Source: Streptomyces sp. NBC_01217
Lineage (GTDB): Bacteria; Actinomycetota; Actinomycetes; Streptomycetales; Streptomycetaceae
Direction: 5' to 3'
Length of the DNA: 64,000 bases
NCBI RefSeq assembly: GCF_035994185.1
Contig: NZ_CP108538.1
Coordinates: forward strand, 8,826,694-8,890,693
In this document: one piece after another, positions 43,569 to 53,918 of the stretch
Layout of the letters: the number at the start of each line of letters is the position of its first letter
How positions within the stretch are numbered: the stretch's first letter is position 1
Notes under the pieces: generated by a model
The model's database searches: none
Seen by the model: only the letters and a program-made list of their open reading frames with translations
What the model was told of the DNA's origin: nothing
Translations under genes and position numbers: made by a program

Positions 43569-43728
43569 ATGCAATCTTCCCACGCCGCAGCGGCGGTCTC
43601 GTCCGCGTTCGACGACCCGAACCTGATCGCGTACGGCGGCCTCGAGCCGGTGGTGCGGCTGGCCGAGCGGTGCGGCCTGCCCGCGCTGGTCGGGGAGCAC
43701 ATATGTCTGCCGGCCTCGAAGGACGGCA
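43569..43728 (+). pseudogene. IS1380-family transposase N-terminus, interrupted by IS3
   Basis: The frame from the ATG at 43569 reads AVSSAFDDPNLIAYGGLEPV and VRLAERCGLPALVGEHICL, the start of IS1380 transposases (A-x-FDD-xNLVAYAGL). It ends where the IS3 element begins (GTGTCCCTCCCC, about 43731). A middle portion of the same family is at 54802-55206. Confidence 0.75.
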
Positions 43729-43784
43729 CCGGTGTCCCTCCCCTCGTAGCGTGGAGTCCGTGATTGCAGGGGAAGTCGGGGTTC

Positions 43785-44114
43785 ATGGGGTCCAAGCAAC
43801 GGACGTATACGCCCGAGTTTCGTGAGGGTGCTGTACGCATTGTGATCGAGACGGGCAGGCCGATCCCGGAGGTCGCCGAGGAACCCGGCGTCCACTCCGG
43901 CACGCTGCACAGCTGGGTGTCGCGGTGGCGGCGCAACGGGTCGGCGTCATCCGGCCGGCCGGCCGAGCCCGCGCCGGGTGGCCGGATCCGCGAGGCCGAG
44001 CGGGCCGAGCTGGAGCGGCTGCGGCGGGAGATGAGCGAGAAGAACAAGCGGATACGCGAGCTGGAGATGGAGCGTGATGTCCTCAAGCGGTGCATGGTCC
44101 TCTGGGTGAAGTGA
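43785..44114 (+). CDS. IS3-family orfA (second copy)
   Basis: The 109-aa product is nearly identical to that of 2000-2329: MGSKQRTYTPEFREGAVRI, an HTH and the helix RAELERLRREMSEKNKRIRE. orfB overlaps its end (start 44090), the normal IS3 arrangement for frameshifted OrfAB synthesis. orfB is broken by an IS30 element. Confidence 0.88.
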   Translation: MGSKQRTYTPEFREGAVRIVIETGRPIPEVAEEPGVHSGTLHSWVSRWRRNGSASSGRPAEPAPGGRIREAERAELERLRREMSEKNKRIRELEMERDVLKRCMVLWVK

Positions 44115-44727
44115 CCGGGACGGACCCGGCCGCCCTGGCCGCGTTCATCGGTGACCAGAGGATTGGGCACCGCGTCCCGCACCGTCTGGCCTGCCAGGTC
44201 CTGGGGGTGTCGGAGTCCTGGTTCTACAAGTGGCGCGACAGGCCCACCACCGCGCGTGAGCTCCGGCGCGGACAGCTGGCCGACACGATCCGGCAGATCT
44301 TCGAGAGCTCCGGCGGCACCTGCGGTTCCCCGAAAGTATGGCTCCTCCTGGTCCGCTCAAGCTGGCGCGACTCGGTGAACACCGTCGCCCGCCTGATGGC
44401 CGAACCCGGCCTGGCCGGACGCAAGATCCGCCGCCGGCCCGGGCTGACCCGGCCCGGCAAACGGCCGGCGGCCCCGGACTTCGTGCGGCGGGACCTCACC
44501 GCCGACGCGCCCGACCAGGTGTGGTGCGGAGACATGACCGAGATCACCACCCATGAGGGCAAGCTCTACCTGGCCACCGTCATCGACCTGTTCTCACGTC
44601 GGCTGCTCGGCTACGCGATGGATGCACGCCATGACGCCGAACTGGTCGTGGCGTCCTTGAACATGGCCGCGGCCACCCGCGGCGGTGACGTGAAGGGTGT
44701 GATCCTTCACAGCGACCGCGGCAGCGA

Positions 44728-46024
44728 AGGCGGATTCAACTGGTCGTCGCAACGCCTTGATCACGGAGGTGCGCGATGGGGCGAGACGAGAAGAAGATGC
44801 CGAAGTTGCCTGCGGGTGCGCGACGGCAGTGGACGGCGGATCGGGCGTTGGGACCGTCGATGCGTTCGCCAGGCCGACCGGAGCCGTCTCGTGCGGTGCA
44901 GCGGGACTTCTGGCGGCGGATCGCGTCGGGAGTGACGACGGCGGAGGCCGCGGTGGCTGTTGGCGTTTCATGGCCGGTCGGATCCCGGTGGTTCCGTCAC
45001 GCTGGCGGCATGCCGCCGATCAGCCTGGATGAGCCCACGGGCCGCTACCTGTCGTTCGCCGAGCGTGAGGAGATCGCGCTGCTGCGCGCCCAGGAGATCG
45101 GCGTGCGCGAGATCGCCCGCAGGATCGGACGCGACCCGGGCACGATCTCACGCGAGCTGCGCCGCAACGCGGCGACCCGGAGTGGCAAGTCGGTTTACCG
45201 GGCCCTGGTGGCGCAGTGGAAGGCGCAGCAGGCCGCGAAGCGTCCGAAGACCGCGAAACTCGTAGGCAACGACAGGCTGCGTGAGTACGTGCAGGAGCGG
45301 CTCGCCGGCAGCGTCCGTCGCCCCGACGGCACGATCGTCACCGGGCCTGAGACGCGCGCCTGGAAGGGGCCGTGCGCTGCGGACTCCCCGTTCCCGGTCG
45401 CAGAACAAGCCGCAGGGGCATGTCACCGCAGAGGTCGTCCTCAGTGAACGCCCCGCCGAGGCTGCGGACCGTGCGGTCCCCGGACACTGGGAAGGAGATT
45501 TGATCATCGGGACGGGACGATCCGCGATCGGCACGCTTGTCGTGCGCAGCAGCCGCTCCACGCTCCTCGTGCACCTGCCTCGGCTCGAGGGCTGGGGCGA
45601 GAATCCGCCCGTGAAAAACGGTCCCTCGCTCGGGGGCTATGGCGCCATCGCGATGAACACGGCGCTTACGGCATCGATGGCGCAGTTGCCCGAGCAGCTG
45701 CGCAAAACCCTCACCTGGGACCGCGGAAAGGAACTCTCGGGCCACGCCCAGTTCGCCGTCGAAACCGGGACGAAGGTGTTCTTCGCCGATCCGCACTCGC
45801 CCTGGCAACGACCGACGAACGAGAATACGAACGGGCTGCTACGTCAGTACTTCCCGAAGGGCACCAATCTGTCCCGGTGGTCGTCCGCAGACCTCGAAGC
45901 CGTCGCCCTGGCGATCAACAACCGGCCCCGCAAGACCCTCGGTTGGCGGACACCAGCCGAGGTCTTCGAGGAGCAACTACGCTCACTACAACAGCCCGGT
46001 GTTGCAACGACCGGTTGAACTCGC
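44728..46024. mobile_element. IS30-family element inserted in IS3
   Basis: The 1297-bp element is bounded by the direct repeat CGA (44725-44727 and 46025-46027). The imperfect terminal repeats are GGATTCAACTGGTCGTCGCA on the left and, reversed, GAGTTCAACCGGTCGTTGCA on the right. It carries one broken transposase gene. Confidence 0.85.
44776..46018 (+). pseudogene. IS30-family transposase with an internal deletion/frameshift
   Basis: The N-terminal part, 44776 to about 45345, has FAEREEIALLRAQEIGVREI, ARRIGRDPGTISRELRRNAA (HTH_38) and VTGPETRAWKG. After about 45350 the frame changes and about 60 codons of the linker and first catalytic region are missing. The rest reads PGHWEGDLIIGTGRSAIGTL (Asp), LTWDRGKELSGHAQFAVETG (Asp) and SPWQRPTNENTNGLLRQYFP (Glu). 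It is inactive unless complemented. Confidence 0.85.
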
Positions 46025-46353
46025 CGAGTACACGAGTGACGAATTCCGCAGCGAAATACGCAAGTTGCGCATGAGGCAGTCGATGGGGCGTGTCGGCTCT
46101 TGTTACGATAATGCCGCCGCGGAAAGCTGGTTCGCCATCCTGAAAGCGGAGATCGGAACCACCGTCTGGGCAACCCGCGAAGCCGCCCGGGCCGACGTTT
46201 TCCGCTACGTCGAGGTCGAGTACAACCGCAGCCGGCTCCGTCGGCACCCCGACTACGGGTACGTGACCCCGCTCGAAACGAGATCCTTGCTCAGGCAGAG
46301 CCTCGTCCCGGCAGCGTAAACACCCGCTGTCCAGTTCGCGGGGGGAACTTCAG

Positions 46354-47274
46354 CCCGAGCGTGAGCTGGGCGAGCGGGCCGCGAACGCGGTGGGCCTTCT
46401 CGCCCTCGTCGCAGGCCAGGACGTGGAACCGGCCGAGGACTCCGACGGCCGCGACGGACGCTGGCGCATCGCCAGGCGCACCGTGCCCGACCGGGTGGTG
46501 TCCACCGTCGATGCCGATGCCCGGCACATCCACAAGAACCGAACCCGCCACCAGGAGGGCTTCAAAGGGCACGTGTCCTTCGAGCCTGAGGCCGGACTGT
46601 TCACTGCCGTCGCGTTAACCAGCGGCTACGGGCCGGACAACCATGAGGCCGCCGTCGCGCTGGACCTGCTGGCCGACGAAGACCACAGCGAGGGCGAGAC
46701 GCTGACCGTGCTCGGCGATTCCGCCTACGGCACCGGCGACCTGCGTGAACAACTGACCGGCCAGGGCCACGTCCTGGTGGTCAAGCCGCCGCCGTTGCGG
46801 CAGGCCGTCCCCGGAGGCTTCACCATTGACGACTTCCACGTCGACACCGACGCCGCCACCGTGACCTGCCCGGCCGGACAGACCGTGAACCTGGGCCGCA
46901 CCAAGGCCGACGGGGGCCGCACCGCCCAGTTCAAACGGCTGTGCACCGGCTGCCCACTGCGGGAACGCTGCACAACCTCCAAGACCGGACGGGTTATCAA
47001 CATCCACCCTCAGCACAAACTGCTGACCGCGGCCCGCGTCCAGGCCGCCACCGATACCGCCTGGCAGGACGAATACCGCCGATGGCGGCCCCCGGTCGAA
47101 CGCGCCATCGCCTGGCTTGTTGCCCACGGCAACCGCAGAGTCCGCTACCGAGGCGTCATCGCCAACAACATCGCACTCCACCACCGCGCCGCCGCCCTCA
47201 ACCTCCGCCGACTGATCAAACTCGGACTCACCCGCACCAACACCACCTGGCATCTCGCCCCGGCCACCCCATGA
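46354..47274 (+). pseudogene. IS1182-family transposase, C-terminal two thirds
   Basis: The frame enters from the IS3 border without a proper start. It reads VGLLALVAGQDVEPAED, RVVSTVDADARHIHKNRTRH, TLTVLGDSAYGTGDLREQL and the zinc-like cysteine cluster RLCTGCPLRERCTT, then PVERAIAWLVAHGNRRVRYR (Glu). An N-terminal piece of such a protein is fused to an IS701-type tail at 35336. It is followed by the intact IS701 element. Confidence 0.8.
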
Positions 47275-47339
47275 CGAAGAAGAGGCCGCCCGGCCTACGG
47301 CCGAACAGCCCCTCAACAAGATTTTCAGCAGTCTTCTAG

Positions 47340-48783
47340 TAGGGCTTTGTTAGGTACCCCAAGTGATCCTCGTCAGATAGATTGTGATCTTCTTTCAGGT
47401 GTGACACCTGAGGAGATGGAAGAGGTCCGTCCACGGCTGGAGGCGTTCGCGGCCGAGATGCTCGGTTCGCTGGCACGTCGGGACCAGCGTGCCAAGGGCG
47501 AGATGTATCTGCGCGGGCTGATGCTGGACGGTAAGCGCAAGTCGATGCAGCCGATGGCCGAGCGGCTCGGGGTTGACCACCAGCAGCTTCAGCAGTTCGT
47601 CTCCTCCTCAACCTGGGACTACTCCAAGGTTCGGGAGCGCCTGGCCCGTTGGGCTGCGGCGCACATCTCTCCCGAGGCGTACGCGATCGACGATGTGGGC
47701 TTTCCCAAGGACGGCTACGACTCGCCGGGGGTAGCGCGGATGTACTGCGGTGCGCTGGGCAAGCGCGGCAACTGCCAGATCGGGGTCAGTGTGAATCTGG
47801 TGTCCGACCGCGCGTCCTCGGCCGTCGACTGGCGCCTGTTCCTTCCCGAGAGCTGGGACGACACCAAGCACGGCGACGATGCGCTGCTGGCTGACGCGAT
47901 CCGGCACCGCCGGGCCAAGGCCGGCATCCCCGACGCGGCACGGCACCGGGAGAAGTGGCGCCTGGCCCTGGACATGCTCGACGAGGTCCGCGAAGACTGG
48001 GAGTTGCCCGACCTGCCGGTCGTCGCCGACGCCGGATACGGCGACGCCACCGGCTTTCGCGAGGGCCTGACCGAGCGCGGCCTGACCTACGCCGTCGCGG
48101 TCAAGGCCATCACGACCGCACACCCGGGCGACGCCACGCCCGAGCGCCCGCCATACTCCGGACAGGGCCGCCCTCCCGTGTCCGCCTACCCCCAGCCGCA
48201 CACCACCCTGCGCGAGCTGGCCCTGGCAGCCGGACAAGCAGCCACCCGCACCGTCACCTGGCGCCAGGGCAGCAAGGCCACCAAGCACAACCCGAACGCC
48301 GACATGCGCTCGAAATTCCTGCCCCTGCGGGTCCGCCCGGCCAACCGACACATCCGCCGCGCCGCCGACGGCTCCCTGCCCGAATGCTGGCTGCTCGTCG
48401 AGTGGCCACCCGGCTGCGCCGAACCAACCGACTACTGGCTCTCAACGCTGCCCGCCGACACCCCACTGCGCGAGCTGGTCCGAATCGCCAAGATCCGATG
48501 GCGAGTTGAGCACGACTACCGCGAGCTCAAGGACGGTCTCGGCCTGGACCACTTCGAGGGCCGCAACTACCTCGGCTGGCACCGCCACGTCACCCTCGCC
48601 TCCCTCGCCCAGGCCTTCTGCACCCTCCTGCGGCTCGACCCAAAAGCCCCTGCGCCGGCCTAACGCTCTACGCGGTCCTCCGCGAACTCCAGGCCCTCCT
48701 GGCCACCTGGACCGGCGCCTGCTCGATATGCGGCCAACCCGCACCGACACCCGACCCCCACCACAGGACCTAACAAAGCCCTA
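47340..48783. mobile_element. Complete IS701-family element
   Basis: Perfect 16-bp terminal repeats TAGGGCTTTGTTAGGT (47340-47355) and the complement at 48768-48783 are bordered by the 4-bp duplication CTAG (47336-47339 and 48784-48787). The 1444-bp element carries an undamaged transposase. Intact ends, duplication and gene suggest a recent arrival. Confidence 0.9.
47401..48663 (+). CDS. IS701-family transposase
   Basis: The protein is 420 aa from the GTG at 47401 (VTPEEMEEVRPRLEAFAAEM); the longer frame would begin inside the terminal repeat. DDE motifs are EAYAIDDVGFPKDG, LPVVADAGYGDATGFREGL and KIRWRVEHDYRELKDGLGLD, with HVTLASLAQAFCTLL at the end. The gene is intact and probably active. 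The 268 bp after the element have no gene. Confidence 0.9.
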   Translation: MTPEEMEEVRPRLEAFAAEMLGSLARRDQRAKGEMYLRGLMLDGKRKSMQPMAERLGVDHQQLQQFVSSSTWDYSKVRERLARWAAAHISPEAYAIDDVGFPKDGYDSPGVARMYCGALGKRGNCQIGVSVNLVSDRASSAVDWRLFLPESWDDTKHGDDALLADAIRHRRAKAGIPDAARHREKWRLALDMLDEVREDWELPDLPVVADAGYGDATGFREGLTERGLTYAVAVKAITTAHPGDATPERPPYSGQGRPPVSAYPQPHTTLRELALAAGQAATRTVTWRQGSKATKHNPNADMRSKFLPLRVRPANRHIRRAADGSLPECWLLVEWPPGCAEPTDYWLSTLPADTPLRELVRIAKIRWRVEHDYRELKDGLGLDHFEGRNYLGWHRHVTLASLAQAFCTLLRLDPKAPAPA

Positions 48784-49055
48784 CTAGAACGGGACGATCT
48801 GGGTGAGTTCCCCCAGGTTCCCGGGGGCGAACAGGCCCTTGGCTACCGTGATTTCACGCGTGATGACACACTGATCGGACAGCGGAGCCTCCGGTGCTGT
48901 GAACGGCTGTCTTGGTCGACCGCCAGTTCTGCCGGGGCTCCGCTTCTCACGTCCGAGGCCACCGCAGATCAGAGCGCACTTGCCAACGCCCCCGGAACCG
49001 TAACTTCACGGCCTTGCTCTAAAGCCCGGCAGGGGCGGCGACGAGGGTGCGTATG

Positions 49056-50093
49056 TCAGACGATGCGCTTGCGGCCCCAGAGGAAGATGAAGACTGTCAC
49101 AGTGATGGCAAGAGCGAAGAGGACCAGGGCGTCGAGCCACTGCGTGCTGCTGAGCTGCGAGAGGGGCAGGTAGTCCACCGACTGGCCGACGACATCCTTC
49201 TTCTGGAGACAGATGTCGACGGCTTTCGCCGACGGCTCGTGCAGACAGGTGTGCATGGGGAGGGTCTTCCCGGAGCTGGTGATGTACGACCCGCTGTCCA
49301 CCATCAGGCCGCCCGGGGGAACGAGCGGAGGGGAGCCGTTGACTCCCGAATGATTGGCGATCCTCACGGGGTTCGCGAAGTTCAGGCGGTTCATGGACCA
49401 GAACAACTCGACGGCGACGGTGAAGAAGAAGGTGGCGACCATGGAGAACAGGGTCCGACGCAGCACCATGCCGATGGCGACGCCGCCAACGACGCTGAAG
49501 ACGGTGAGTGCGACTGGCACGGGTCCGGTGTTGCTGAACACGGTCACGTCCCAGCCCATGCTCCCGTCCTGTTCCATCAGCGGCCTCCACCACCAGCCGC
49601 AGGCGAGAGAGAGGGCCACCGTGCACACGACGACCACCAGGACGGTGATCCCGAGTTTGGCGGTCAGCCAGCGGCTGGGGCGTGCGGACTGAGACATGAC
49701 GAGCTTGGCGCTGCCGCTCTCCAAATCGCCGGCGAACAGGGGGGCGCCCAGGAATACGCCGAGGATGACGGGCAGGGGAAGAAGGCCCAGGCCGACCTTG
49801 AGAGTCTGCTGCACGTACGGCTCTATGCCCGCCATCCACTTGTCGGGCGAAGAGTCCGGCCAGCCGAGGGCGGCCAGGTGGTCCATCAGGCCGGCGCGCT
49901 GGTGGGCGATCCACGCCGTGATCAGGGCCGTGACGGCTAGGTAGGTCCAGTAGGCGGCGCGGTGCTGGCGCCAGGTGAGCCAGGTCATGCCGCTGAGCCG
50001 GGGGGCTCGGGTGCGGCCGGGGGCGGCGGAGGGCGCGGGAGAAGAGGCGGACCTGCCGGGTCCAGCGGCCGGGGTCGTGGTCAGGTTGCTCAT
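49056..50093 (-). CDS. ABC-2 type transporter permease
   Basis: The protein is 345 aa. The ATG at 50093 overlaps the ATPase stop by 4 bp (ATGA). A disordered Pro/Ala N-terminus of 45 residues precedes six hydrophobic helices: WTYLAVTALITAWIAH, GLLPLPVILGVFLGAPLFAG, ITVLVVVVCTVALSLACGWW, VALTVFSVVGGVAIGMVL, LFSMVATFFFTVAVELFW and ALVLFALAITVTVFIFLWG. The motif FAGDLESGSAKLVMSQS between helices 2 and 3 is typical of ABC-2 exporters. A large extracytoplasmic loop precedes the last helix. With the upstream ATPase it should form an exporter; the substrate is unknown. Confidence 0.85.
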   Translation of the reverse strand: MSNLTTTPAAGPGRSASSPAPSAAPGRTRAPRLSGMTWLTWRQHRAAYWTYLAVTALITAWIAHQRAGLMDHLAALGWPDSSPDKWMAGIEPYVQQTLKVGLGLLPLPVILGVFLGAPLFAGDLESGSAKLVMSQSARPSRWLTAKLGITVLVVVVCTVALSLACGWWWRPLMEQDGSMGWDVTVFSNTGPVPVALTVFSVVGGVAIGMVLRRTLFSMVATFFFTVAVELFWSMNRLNFANPVRIANHSGVNGSPPLVPPGGLMVDSGSYITSSGKTLPMHTCLHEPSAKAVDICLQKKDVVGQSVDYLPLSQLSSTQWLDALVLFALAITVTVFIFLWGRKRIV

Positions 50094-51070
50094 GCTGCAG
50101 CTCCCCCCGGGCTGTGCGGCCGGGCCGCGGGAGTGATCAGTGGCGGCGCTTCGAGGGAGCGCAGGTAGGGAAGCAGGAGTTCCTCCAGATCCGGGGTGCG
50201 GGACTGCCACTGGTCGCTGACTGGGCCGTCCGGGCGGATGAGGGCGCTGGTTCGTCCTCCGCTGGTACGGCACTCGACTACGGTGTGGCGGGCGAGTTCA
50301 CTGGGAACGCCCGGCCCGTCGCCGCTGTCGACGCCCTGCAGGAGCAGATGGGCGCTGCGGAGTTCGTCCACGTCACCGGCCAGGCGCAGACCTCCAGCGG
50401 AGACGACGAGGAGGAAGTCGCAGACGCTCTCCAGTTCGCTGAGCATGTGGGAGGACAGCAGCACTGTGGTGCCGTGTTCGCTGGCCTCGGCCAGCAACAG
50501 GCTCATGAGTTCGTGGCGCACCAGCGGGTCGAGGTCCGAGAAGGGCTCGTCGAGCAGCAGCAGGTCGGGTCGTTTGCCGAAGGCGAGGGCGAAGGCGACG
50601 CGGGTGCGCTGTCCGCCGGAGAGGGTGCCGACCTTGGCGTTCATGGGCACGTTGCCCGAGCGGACGATGTGCTCGGCGACGAGCTGGTCCCAGCCGTGGT
50701 TCAGTTCGCGGCCCAGACGCAGTGTCTCGGCCACTGTGAAGCGGCGAAACAGCGGCTTCTCCTGGGCGAGGAAGGCCGTGCGGCGTCCGGCCTCCACGGA
50801 CTGGGGGAGCGCGCCGAACACCGTGAGGGTGCCCTCCGTCGGTTCCAGCAGGTTGGCGGCGATCGACATCAGAGTCGTCTTGCCCGCCCCATTGGGGCCC
50901 ACCAGCCCGCAGATCCGGCCGGCCGGGAGTCGGAAGGAGCAGTCCCTCAGGGCCCAGCCCCGGCGGTACTTCCGCCCCACCGTGTGGGCCTCCACCGCCG
51001 ACTCCGCCACGGGGCCGGCTGTGTTCATCAGGCTTCTTGCATACGCGGCGCCCTGACTGGCGTCACTCAC
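50090..51070 (-). CDS. ABC transporter ATP-binding protein
   Basis: The protein is 326 aa from a GTG at 51070 with AAGGAG five bases upstream; the longer frame has no support. It has Walker A GLVGPNGAGKTTLMS, Q-loop LAQEKPLFRRFT, signature LSGGQRTRVAFALAF, Walker B LLLLDEPFSDLDP and the H-loop LLSSHML. The C-terminal 90 residues are family-specific. It is translationally coupled to the permease. A response regulator/kinase operon lies 1 kb upstream on the same strand and may control it. Confidence 0.9.
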   Translation of the reverse strand: MSDASQGAAYARSLMNTAGPVAESAVEAHTVGRKYRRGWALRDCSFRLPAGRICGLVGPNGAGKTTLMSIAANLLEPTEGTLTVFGALPQSVEAGRRTAFLAQEKPLFRRFTVAETLRLGRELNHGWDQLVAEHIVRSGNVPMNAKVGTLSGGQRTRVAFALAFGKRPDLLLLDEPFSDLDPLVRHELMSLLLAEASEHGTTVLLSSHMLSELESVCDFLLVVSAGGLRLAGDVDELRSAHLLLQGVDSGDGPGVPSELARHTVVECRTSGGRTSALIRPDGPVSDQWQSRTPDLEELLLPYLRSLEAPPLITPAARPHSPGGAAA

Positions 51071-52062
51071 TGGTACTCCTTGATGCACGGGTTTTGGGTC
51101 ACTTCGGCGGCCATCATGGTGACGGCGCGCCTTTTCTCCAGGACGCCGCGACCAGCGTGGCCACGTCCTCCCTGGCGGGCGCGGCTGACAGTTCCCCGCA
51201 TTCAGGAAGTGATCCGTTCCCAGGCGCGCTCGTGACGAGTAAGTTACGGAGGCGACCCGTCGCTGCGCTTCGAGCAGAAGTTGGATCTGTGGCACCCCTC
51301 TACGACTTTTGGCCGAGCGCTCTGATCCACGTCCTCCGATGCCGATGCCCAGATCGGCGCGCGTTGCTTTGTACGCGGTGAGTCGCCGGCGCAGGACCAC
51401 GTCACCCGGTGGATGGTCCGCAGGGCCCTGGACGGCCAGTGTCCGGAGTCACGCAGGCAACAGCGACGCCCGGAGTCACGACTGGCTGGCGGACGAGCAC
51501 GGCGTCGGCGACATCTGCCATCCCATGGCCGGCCCCGCAAGCACCGACCGGCTGAACCAGGCATCGCATGAGAGGGGCCTGCGAACAGGCGACGCCACCC
51601 TGGGTCTGACCAGACCGGGCACTGGGTGGTCAGGCGACAGCAAGGCCGCGCACGGCCGTCACGACAGCACGGACCGCCGTGCCTCCTGGGTGTCGACGCG
51701 GTCACCAGAGGGCTGACGCGGGAGAGGGCTTCCTCGGGGGATCTCATGCTGAATGGAAGGCGATCGGCAGGGGGGACTGCCCACAGACGCTGCTGGGAGG
51801 TGAACTCCCGCCATCCCCTCCGTCAGATCCTCCCGCCCGAGGCCACGTAAGCCGCCCGTCCGGGGACGCGCAGGCAGGCGGCCGGAATCGCGCCTGCGAC
51901 GAAGGAAGCGGCGTTGAGGCCAGTGCCCAGTCGGCCCCAGTCCACGCGTCGGGCCTGCGATGCCAGGGACGTACCGAAGTCCCCGGGGCAAGGCCGTCCG
52001 CCCGTCAGGCACAGGACCATGGCACACGGACGGCAACGCCGCGTTGGCCCGCACGGCCCTCC
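51071..52062 (-). other. Intergenic segment without a supportable gene
   Basis: Long frames here have poor codon bias and no recognisable motifs. A 65-codon minus-strand frame at 51823-52020 (AASFVAGAIPAACLRVPG) could be a remnant, but I cannot assign it. Confidence 0.4.
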
Positions 52063-52707
52063 CTAATCGCTCACAAGGCCCGAACGCCACGCCCAGAGTG
52101 CGATCTCGACGCGGTTGCGGACGGCGAGTTTGGACTGGATGTTGCCCAGATGCGTCTTGACCGTGCCGAGGGACACGAAGAGGGCTGCCGCGATCTCGGC
52201 GTTGGTCTTGCCGTCGGCCACCAGGCGGACGACGTCGGTCTCGCGTGAGGACAAGACCGACACGACCGTGGGGGAGGTCTTCGACGGATGAATGCCTCTC
52301 AGCAGCCGGACCGTGATCGCCGGACTCACCAGGGCCTCGCCGGAGTGGGCCGCGCGCACCGCTTCGGTCAGCAGTCTCGGCCCGGAGTCCTTGAGGAGGA
52401 AGCCGCAGGCACCGTTGTTCAGTGCCTCGTAAACGTAGGCGTCGTCGTCGAAGGTCGTGACGATCACGACCTTGGGGGAGCCGCGGCCGAGGCGGTTGAG
52501 TTCGCGCAGGGCTTGCAGCCCGTCCATCCGCGGCATCCGGATGTCCATGAGGACGACGTCCGGGTCGAGGCGGCGACTCATCTCCACCGCCTGGACACCG
52601 TCCTTCGCTTCACCCACGACCTCGATGTCTTCCTCGACGCCCAGGATCAGCGAGAAGCCGGTCCGGACCATGGCCTGATCGTCCGCCAGCAGCACGCGGA
52701 TAGTCAT
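52063..52707 (-). CDS. NarL/LuxR-family response regulator
   Basis: The protein is 214 aa. The receiver domain has IRVLLADDQAMVRTGF (acidic pocket), the phosphoacceptor Asp55 in VLMDIRMPRMDG, a Thr in VVIVTTFDDD and Lys in GFLLKDSGP. The LuxR HTH is at about 150-205: LSSRETDVVRLVADGKTNAE, LFVSLGTVKTHLGNIQSKL. Its start overlaps the kinase stop by 4 bp, so the pair is coupled. Targets probably include nearby genes such as the ABC exporter downstream. Confidence 0.92.
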   Translation of the reverse strand: MTIRVLLADDQAMVRTGFSLILGVEEDIEVVGEAKDGVQAVEMSRRLDPDVVLMDIRMPRMDGLQALRELNRLGRGSPKVVIVTTFDDDAYVYEALNNGACGFLLKDSGPRLLTEAVRAAHSGEALVSPAITVRLLRGIHPSKTSPTVVSVLSSRETDVVRLVADGKTNAEIAAALFVSLGTVKTHLGNIQSKLAVRNRVEIALWAWRSGLVSD

Positions 52708-53858
52708 CGTGCCCCTCCTGCCGGCATGCGGGCCTGCACATGCCAGCCCCCCTCGCTCCTTGGACCGGCGACGAATGAGCCACCGAGCGTCTCAGCTCGT
52801 TCCCGCAGACCAGCCAGTCCATAACCCCCTTCTGAGGAGTGGCCGTCGCGGCTGCGGCCGTCGTTGGCCACCTCCACCGTCACCATGTCGAGACGGGTGT
52901 CGCGGCCGACCAGGATCTCGAGTTCCCGTACGCCCTCGGCGTGCTTGCGGACGTTCGTCAGGGCCTCGGTCACCACCCGGTGCACGGCCGACTGGACATC
53001 GATCGGTACGTCGTCGAAATCCCCGTCGACGCGCAGCCGTACCCGCATGTCGTCGGCGGAGCTGAAGTGATCGGTGAGAGAGGCGATGTCGCTGATCGTG
53101 CCCAGTGGTGAGAGACGGGCCTCGGCCCCAGCCTCGCGCAGCAGGGTCACCATGCGGCGGATGGCCGTCATCGCTTCGTCCCCGGCCTGCTCGATGCGCT
53201 GCAGCGCGGGGAGCACCGCCTGAGGCTGCTGGGCCGCGACACTTTGGGCGGCCTGAGCAAGCACCACGATGCCGGTGACGTGGTGGGCGACGTAATCGTG
53301 CAGATCGGAGGCGATGCTCGTGCGCTGCGCCAACTGCCTGGCCATCTCTCCACGACGACGACTGATCTGAATCGTCCGCACCCAGAGCCCGGTGCTGGCG
53401 GTGATGACGCCGGCCAGCGCAAGGACGAGTGCGAATACCACCAGTGAGATCTTGTCGGAGGACAGGCGCAAAGGCTGCAGCACCAGCCCCGCCAGCAGGA
53501 GCGGTAGCGCGAACGCGGTCGGCTTGGGCGCCGCCCGCCACGCAGTCAGCCCGATGACCAGAAGGGTGACTGCCACGACGGTGAGCCCGAACGGCAGGGC
53601 CTGCCGAACACCGCTCGCAGCGCCCGCCTGAGTGCCCATTGTCGCGGCAAGCATGGCCGCTCCCAGTACCAGCGCGCCCACGCCCAGCGCGGTACCCGAC
53701 AGCCGCGAAGCAACCAGGGCTACGGTGACGGCGAGCAGGATGACGAGCGGGTGAGCCAATGCCAAGCCCAGGTCCACGATCCCCAGTGCTCCGGTGCCTC
53801 CCAGCACGGCCAGGCCGCGCACCAGCCACTTCATGAAGCGGTTCGTGCTGTTGTTCAT
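52704..53858 (-). CDS. NarX/DesK-type sensor histidine kinase
   Basis: The protein is 384 aa. Residues 10-165 contain five or six hydrophobic segments (for example LVRGLAVLGGTGALGIVDL, PLVILLAVTVALVA, VVFALVLALAGVITAS) with short loops, so the sensor is membrane-embedded. HisKA_3 has the phosphoacceptor His187 in SDLHDYVAHHV. The HATPase_c domain shows TEALTNVRKHAEG (N box), VEVANDG (G1) and GYGLAGLRERA (G2). It is coupled to the response regulator. Such intramembrane kinases often sense envelope stress or antibiotics and control ABC exporters. Confidence 0.92.
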   Translation of the reverse strand: MNNSTNRFMKWLVRGLAVLGGTGALGIVDLGLALAHPLVILLAVTVALVASRLSGTALGVGALVLGAAMLAATMGTQAGAASGVRQALPFGLTVVAVTLLVIGLTAWRAAPKPTAFALPLLLAGLVLQPLRLSSDKISLVVFALVLALAGVITASTGLWVRTIQISRRRGEMARQLAQRTSIASDLHDYVAHHVTGIVVLAQAAQSVAAQQPQAVLPALQRIEQAGDEAMTAIRRMVTLLREAGAEARLSPLGTISDIASLTDHFSSADDMRVRLRVDGDFDDVPIDVQSAVHRVVTEALTNVRKHAEGVRELEILVGRDTRLDMVTVEVANDGRSRDGHSSEGGYGLAGLRERAETLGGSFVAGPRSEGGWHVQARMPAGGAR

Positions 53859-53918
53859 GTTCTTGTCTTCCCCACTACGGCCGGACGGGCAGGCGGCCCC
53901 TTCGCTGTTCTTCCAGTG

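Larger units (their letters stand above)
44090..46319 (+). pseudogene. IS3-family orfB, split by an IS30 element
   Basis: The first part, 44090-44727, holds IRQIFESSGGTCGSPKVWLL, DQVWCGDMTEITTHEGKLYL (first Asp) and VILHSDRGSE (second Asp). The second part, from about 46028 to the stop at 46319, continues YTSDEFRSEIRKLRMRQSM, GRVGSCYDNAAAESWFAILK and YGYVTPLETR. The split is exact: removing 44728-46024 and one copy of the CGA duplication restores ...GGC AGC GAG TAC.... Confidence 0.9.
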
